Assembly: GCA_021106995.1 (NCBI GenBank)
Contig: JAIOTG010000025.1
Coordinates: 1-17,647, forward strand
DNA length: 17,647 nt
Direction: 5' to 3'
Source: a bacterium
GTDB taxonomy: Bacteria; Patescibacteriota; Patescibacteriia; Patescibacteriales; JAGXOH01
In this document: positions 15,512 to 17,647 of the stretch, in pieces
Layout: each line of letters opens with the position of its first letter
Position numbering within the stretch: the stretch's first letter is position 1
Program-made: the position numbers and the translations under genes
Notes under the pieces: model-generated
What the model was told of the DNA's origin: nothing
The model's database searches: none
Seen by the model: the letters and a program-made list of their open reading frames with translations, nothing else

Positions 15512-15588
15512 GGACGCGTAGCTCAGTTGGTTAGAGTGCTACGTTGACATCGTAGAGGTCCCAGGTTCAAATCCTGGCGCGTCCACCA
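15512..15588 (+). tRNA. tRNA-Val, anticodon GAC
   Basis: This is a 77-nt cloverleaf with encoded CCA: acceptor GGACGCG/CGCGTCC, D stem GCTC/GAGT with one G.U, anticodon stem CTACG/CGTAG with loop TTGACAT, variable loop AGGTC, T arm CCAGG-TTCAAAT-CCTGG, and discriminator A. The anticodon GAC reads GUC and GUU (valine). It lies about 1.6 kb from valS on the other strand, which is probably coincidence. Confidence 0.95.
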
Positions 15589-15638
15589 AAAAATAAAATA
15601 ACTTAAAAATTAAATTAATGTCACAATAATTCTGTCGC

Positions 15639-15674
15639 AGTGCTCGTCACCTCTTCAAATCCTCTCGCGTCCAC
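15639..15674 (+). pseudogene. Decayed partial copy of tRNA-Val
   Basis: The 21 bases at 15654-15674 match the tRNA-Val 3' region (15566-15586) at 19 positions, with GG replaced by CT. Just upstream, AGTGCTCGT (15639-15647) resembles AGTGCTACGT of the same tRNA, as if most of the anticodon arm had been deleted. The T stem can no longer pair and CCA has become CAA. It looks like a tRNA remnant from tandem duplication or an old integration event. Confidence 0.6.
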
Positions 15675-15695
15675 AAAAATATTTAAAATTGATAT

Positions 15696-15723
15696 TTTGC
15701 ATTTCTTTAAAAAATGTTATAAT
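15696..15723 (+). promoter_or_regulatory. Promoter of the hsp20 operon, extended -10
   Basis: TGTTATAAT (15715-15723) is an extended -10 with a perfect TATAAT core at 15718-15723. TTTGCA or TTGCAT at 15696-15702 serves as a weak -35 with a 15-16 base spacer. Transcription would begin near 15730, about 20 bases before the gene. No CIRCE-type inverted repeat is seen, so heat-shock control by HrcA is not supported here. Confidence 0.6.
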
Positions 15724-15750
15724 ATATATTGTAAATATTAATTTTAAACT

Positions 15751-16161
15751 ATGTTAGACTTTTTTAAAACAGATAAAAAAAATAAGAAAGACGACTTGGA
15801 AGAATCTGAAAAATCGTGGATGGATGAAGAAAATGAAGAGGGTCAATTGTCTATAGATGTATATGAAACAAACAAAAAAATAATTATAGTATCCACAATC
15901 GCTGGGGTCAAGCCAGAAGACCTTGATATATCACTACATAATGACATGTTGACCATAAGAGGAGAAAGGAAAAGAAGTGAAGAAGTTAAAGAAGATGACT
16001 ATCTTTATCAAGAATGTTTTTGGGGTTATTTTTCTAGATCAATAATACTACCAACCGAAGTAGATACAAAAAAAATTGACGCTGTTATGGAAAATGGCGT
16101 CTTAACAATAAATCTTGAAAAAGTAAGTGAAGAAAATAATATATCAGTAAAAATAAAATAA
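15751..16161 (+). CDS. Hsp20 family small heat-shock protein
   Basis: This 136-residue ATP-independent holdase keeps unfolding proteins soluble in the cytoplasm. A short, charged, probably disordered N-terminus (1-30) is followed by the alpha-crystallin domain (about 31-124). Recognisable strands are LSIDVYETNKKIIIVSTIAGV, then DISLHNDMLTIRGERK, then YQECFWGYFSRSIILP, and the conserved AVMENGVLTI (111-120). The C-terminal ISVKIK provides an I-x-I/V anchor used for oligomer assembly. The length is normal for a compact bacterial Hsp20. It is the first gene of an operon, with a 68-codon gene 7 bases downstream. The start is the first ATG after the promoter. Confidence 0.93.
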   Translation: MLDFFKTDKKNKKDDLEESEKSWMDEENEEGQLSIDVYETNKKIIIVSTIAGVKPEDLDISLHNDMLTIRGERKRSEEVKEDDYLYQECFWGYFSRSIILPTEVDTKKIDAVMENGVLTINLEKVSEENNISVKIK

Positions 16162-16168
16162 ATACTCT

Positions 16169-16375
16169 ATGGAGCAAGTTTTTATAATAAAAAATATAGA
16201 CAATGAAAAAAAAGAAGTCCATTTAGAAGATGAAGAAAAAATAATAATAAAATGGCCCTTAGATAAAATCATAAATGATTTGAAAATAGGAGATAAAATT
16301 TATTTTAATATTTCAGACAAGAAACAAAAGGGAGCTAAAGAAATTTTAAACGAAATTTTAAAAATAGATGAATAA
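16169..16375 (+). CDS. Small conserved-looking protein between hsp20 and the VanW-family gene
   Basis: This 68-residue, mostly beta protein contains IIKNIDNEKKEVHLEDEE, then IIIKWPLDKI, DLKIGDKIYFNI and a final AKEILNEILKIDE helix. The layout resembles DUF3006-like small beta proteins (strands, then a PxxxL and GD turn), but the match is only by eye. There is no signal peptide, membrane segment or Cys. It follows hsp20 by 7 bases, and its last 8 bases overlap the next start codon, so it is probably translationally coupled to the VanW-family gene. The function is unknown. Confidence 0.75.
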   Translation: MEQVFIIKNIDNEKKEVHLEDEEKIIIKWPLDKIINDLKIGDKIYFNISDKKQKGAKEILNEILKIDE

Positions 16376-17647
16376 AAATAAAATAAAAATTATTAAATAT
16401 ATAAAATGGCCTCTTATTTTGATGGTCATTTTTTTTATTTTATTGGTTTTATTCAGCTTATCATATTTATTCTTCTTAAATAAGTATGATAACAAAATAT
16501 TTCCAGGGATAAGTATTGGGAATACAAACATCGAGAGAATGACAGTAGCCCAGGCTAAAAAAGTAATAGACAAAAGAATAGAACAAATAAATCAAGAAGG
16601 GATAAGTTTAAAATATCAAGGAGCTGAAATAAACCTAACCCCAAAAATATCCTCTCTTTCAGGGGACATAAGTTATGAAGTAATTAAATTTGACTCTATA
16701 TCAAGTGTCAATTCTGCCTATCTTTCAGGGAGAGATAAATTATTTTTTACAAATTTAAAAAACCAACTAAACAATTTAATAAACGGGAAAAAAATTCCAC
16801 TAAAAACCACTTTAGTAGAAGAAGAAATTAAAAAAATAATACATGAAAACTTTGAACAATTTGAAATACAATCAAAAAACGCTGAACTTCTAATTGCCAC
16901 TAGTAGCGGAACTGAAGAGATTAATTTTAGCATACAAAAAGAAAAAATGGGTAAAGTAATTAATTATAATCAGGCCATAGAGGATATTAAAAATAATATA
17001 AAAAACTTAAGTTCTAATGATATTTTATTAAAAGATAAACTTGAGTATCCCACCATTCACCAAAGAGATTGTCTAAACATTGAAAGCCAAATAAAAAAAA
17101 TCCTAAAAGAACTTCCTATTAGGTTAAAGTATCAAGAAAATAATTGGAAAATAGAAAAAGGAGATATAGTTAAATGGTTAGAGCTCAATAAAGATGGCGA
17201 TGAAGTGATTGTTAATCTATCTAATCAAACTATAAAAAAATTCTTAGAAAAAGAAATCTCGCCTGAAATAAATAAAGAACCTGTTGATGCTCGTTTCGAG
17301 ATAGAAAATAATAAAGTTACACAATTTGAATCAAGCCAGGACGGAGTAGAGATGGAGATAGATAAAACTATAGATAAAATTAAAAATTCCCTATATAACA
17401 AAACAGCTACAAAAACTATAGCCATAGAAATAAAAGAAATAAAAAGTAAAATTAATGTAAATAATATTAACGATTTGGGTATAAAAGAAATTATCGGTAC
17501 TGGTCACTCCAATTTTTCTGGCTCTCCCGCAAACAGAATTCATAACATAACCGTTGGTTCTCAAAAATTAAACGGATTGTTGATTAAACCCGGGGAAGAA
17601 TTTTCTTTAGTCACGTCCCTGGGTAATATAGACGCTGAAAATAACTA
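16368..17647 (+). CDS. VanW family envelope protein, C-terminus cut by window end
   Basis: The open frame runs from ATG at 16368 to the window end (426 codons visible, no stop). A basic N-terminus leads into one membrane helix (about 13-38), so the rest is probably outside the membrane. FPGISIGNTNIERMTVAQA, just after the helix, fits the YoaR/PG_binding_4-type repeat domain; a second such region lies at about 235-340. The VanW domain begins near residue 377 with GTGHSNFSGSPANRIHNI, followed by KLNGLLIKPGEEFSL. VanW domains occur in vancomycin-resistance clusters and in many surface proteins; their molecular activity is not established. The start overlaps the preceding stop region by 8 bases. 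The family call is confident; a role in peptidoglycan binding is inference. Confidence 0.9.
   Translation, partial: MNKNKIKIIKYIKWPLILMVIFFILLVLFSLSYLFFLNKYDNKIFPGISIGNTNIERMTVAQAKKVIDKRIEQINQEGISLKYQGAEINLTPKISSLSGDISYEVIKFDSISSVNSAYLSGRDKLFFTNLKNQLNNLINGKKIPLKTTLVEEEIKKIIHENFEQFEIQSKNAELLIATSSGTEEINFSIQKEKMGKVINYNQAIEDIKNNIKNLSSNDILLKDKLEYPTIHQRDCLNIESQIKKILKELPIRLKYQENNWKIEKGDIVKWLELNKDGDEVIVNLSNQTIKKFLEKEISPEINKEPVDARFEIENNKVTQFESSQDGVEMEIDKTIDKIKNSLYNKTATKTIAIEIKEIKSKINVNNINDLGIKEIIGTGHSNFSGSPANRIHNITVGSQKLNGLLIKPGEEFSLVTSLGNIDAENN

Noticed and set aside
13892..15588. Functional linkage between valS and the nearby tRNA-Val
   Set aside because: They are on opposite strands, 1.6 kb apart, with an unrelated gene and another tRNA in between.
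15589..15750. CIRCE (HrcA) operator in front of hsp20
   Set aside because: No TTAGCACTC-type inverted repeat is present; only an extended -10 promoter is visible.

Overview
The window looks like part of a small, AT-rich bacterial chromosome. The best guess is a Candidate Phyla Radiation (Patescibacteria) genome, Parcubacteria-like in style. The reasons are heavy use of AAA, ATA and TTA codons, tightly packed genes, almost exclusive TAA stops, no Shine-Dalgarno motifs in front of the genes, and many short lineage-specific membrane proteins beside universal housekeeping genes. The taxonomic call is inference. No marker rRNA is present, and no phage, transposon, plasmid or CRISPR genes were seen.

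Left part, plus strand (1-4761): the end of the ribosome-assembly GTPase gene der overlaps pth (peptidyl-tRNA hydrolase). A 172-base gap follows, then dprA, topA and a small acidic protein gene, closed by a strong bidirectional terminator. The pth-dprA gap is not empty. Its minus strand has a consensus promoter, a 15-bp closing helix around a 60-nt core, and an intrinsic terminator, which together look like an undescribed small RNA of about 148 nt diverging from dprA.

Middle, minus strand (4776-13892): eight closely spaced genes look like one operon, in transcription order valS, a MscS-type channel, a four-helix membrane protein, pheS, a Nif3/YbgI metal protein, pheT and two small membrane proteins. 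The valS leader (about 100 nt) can fold into a long nested hairpin. Its promoter overlaps, face to face, the promoter of the next plus-strand gene.

Right part, plus strand (14091-17647): a 381-aa DHH/NrnA-like protein in which every catalytic motif is degraded; an AT-rich terminator; tRNA-Ile with the rare UAU anticodon; an imperfect inverted repeat; tRNA-Val(GAC); and a decayed copy of part of that tRNA. An operon follows with an Hsp20 chaperone, a 68-aa protein and a VanW-family envelope protein cut off by the window end.

Together the genes cover translation quality control, tRNA charging, DNA processing and topology, and envelope or stress functions. The most novel-looking items are the small RNA between pth and dprA, the valS leader hairpin, the UAU-anticodon tRNA and the DHH pseudoenzyme.
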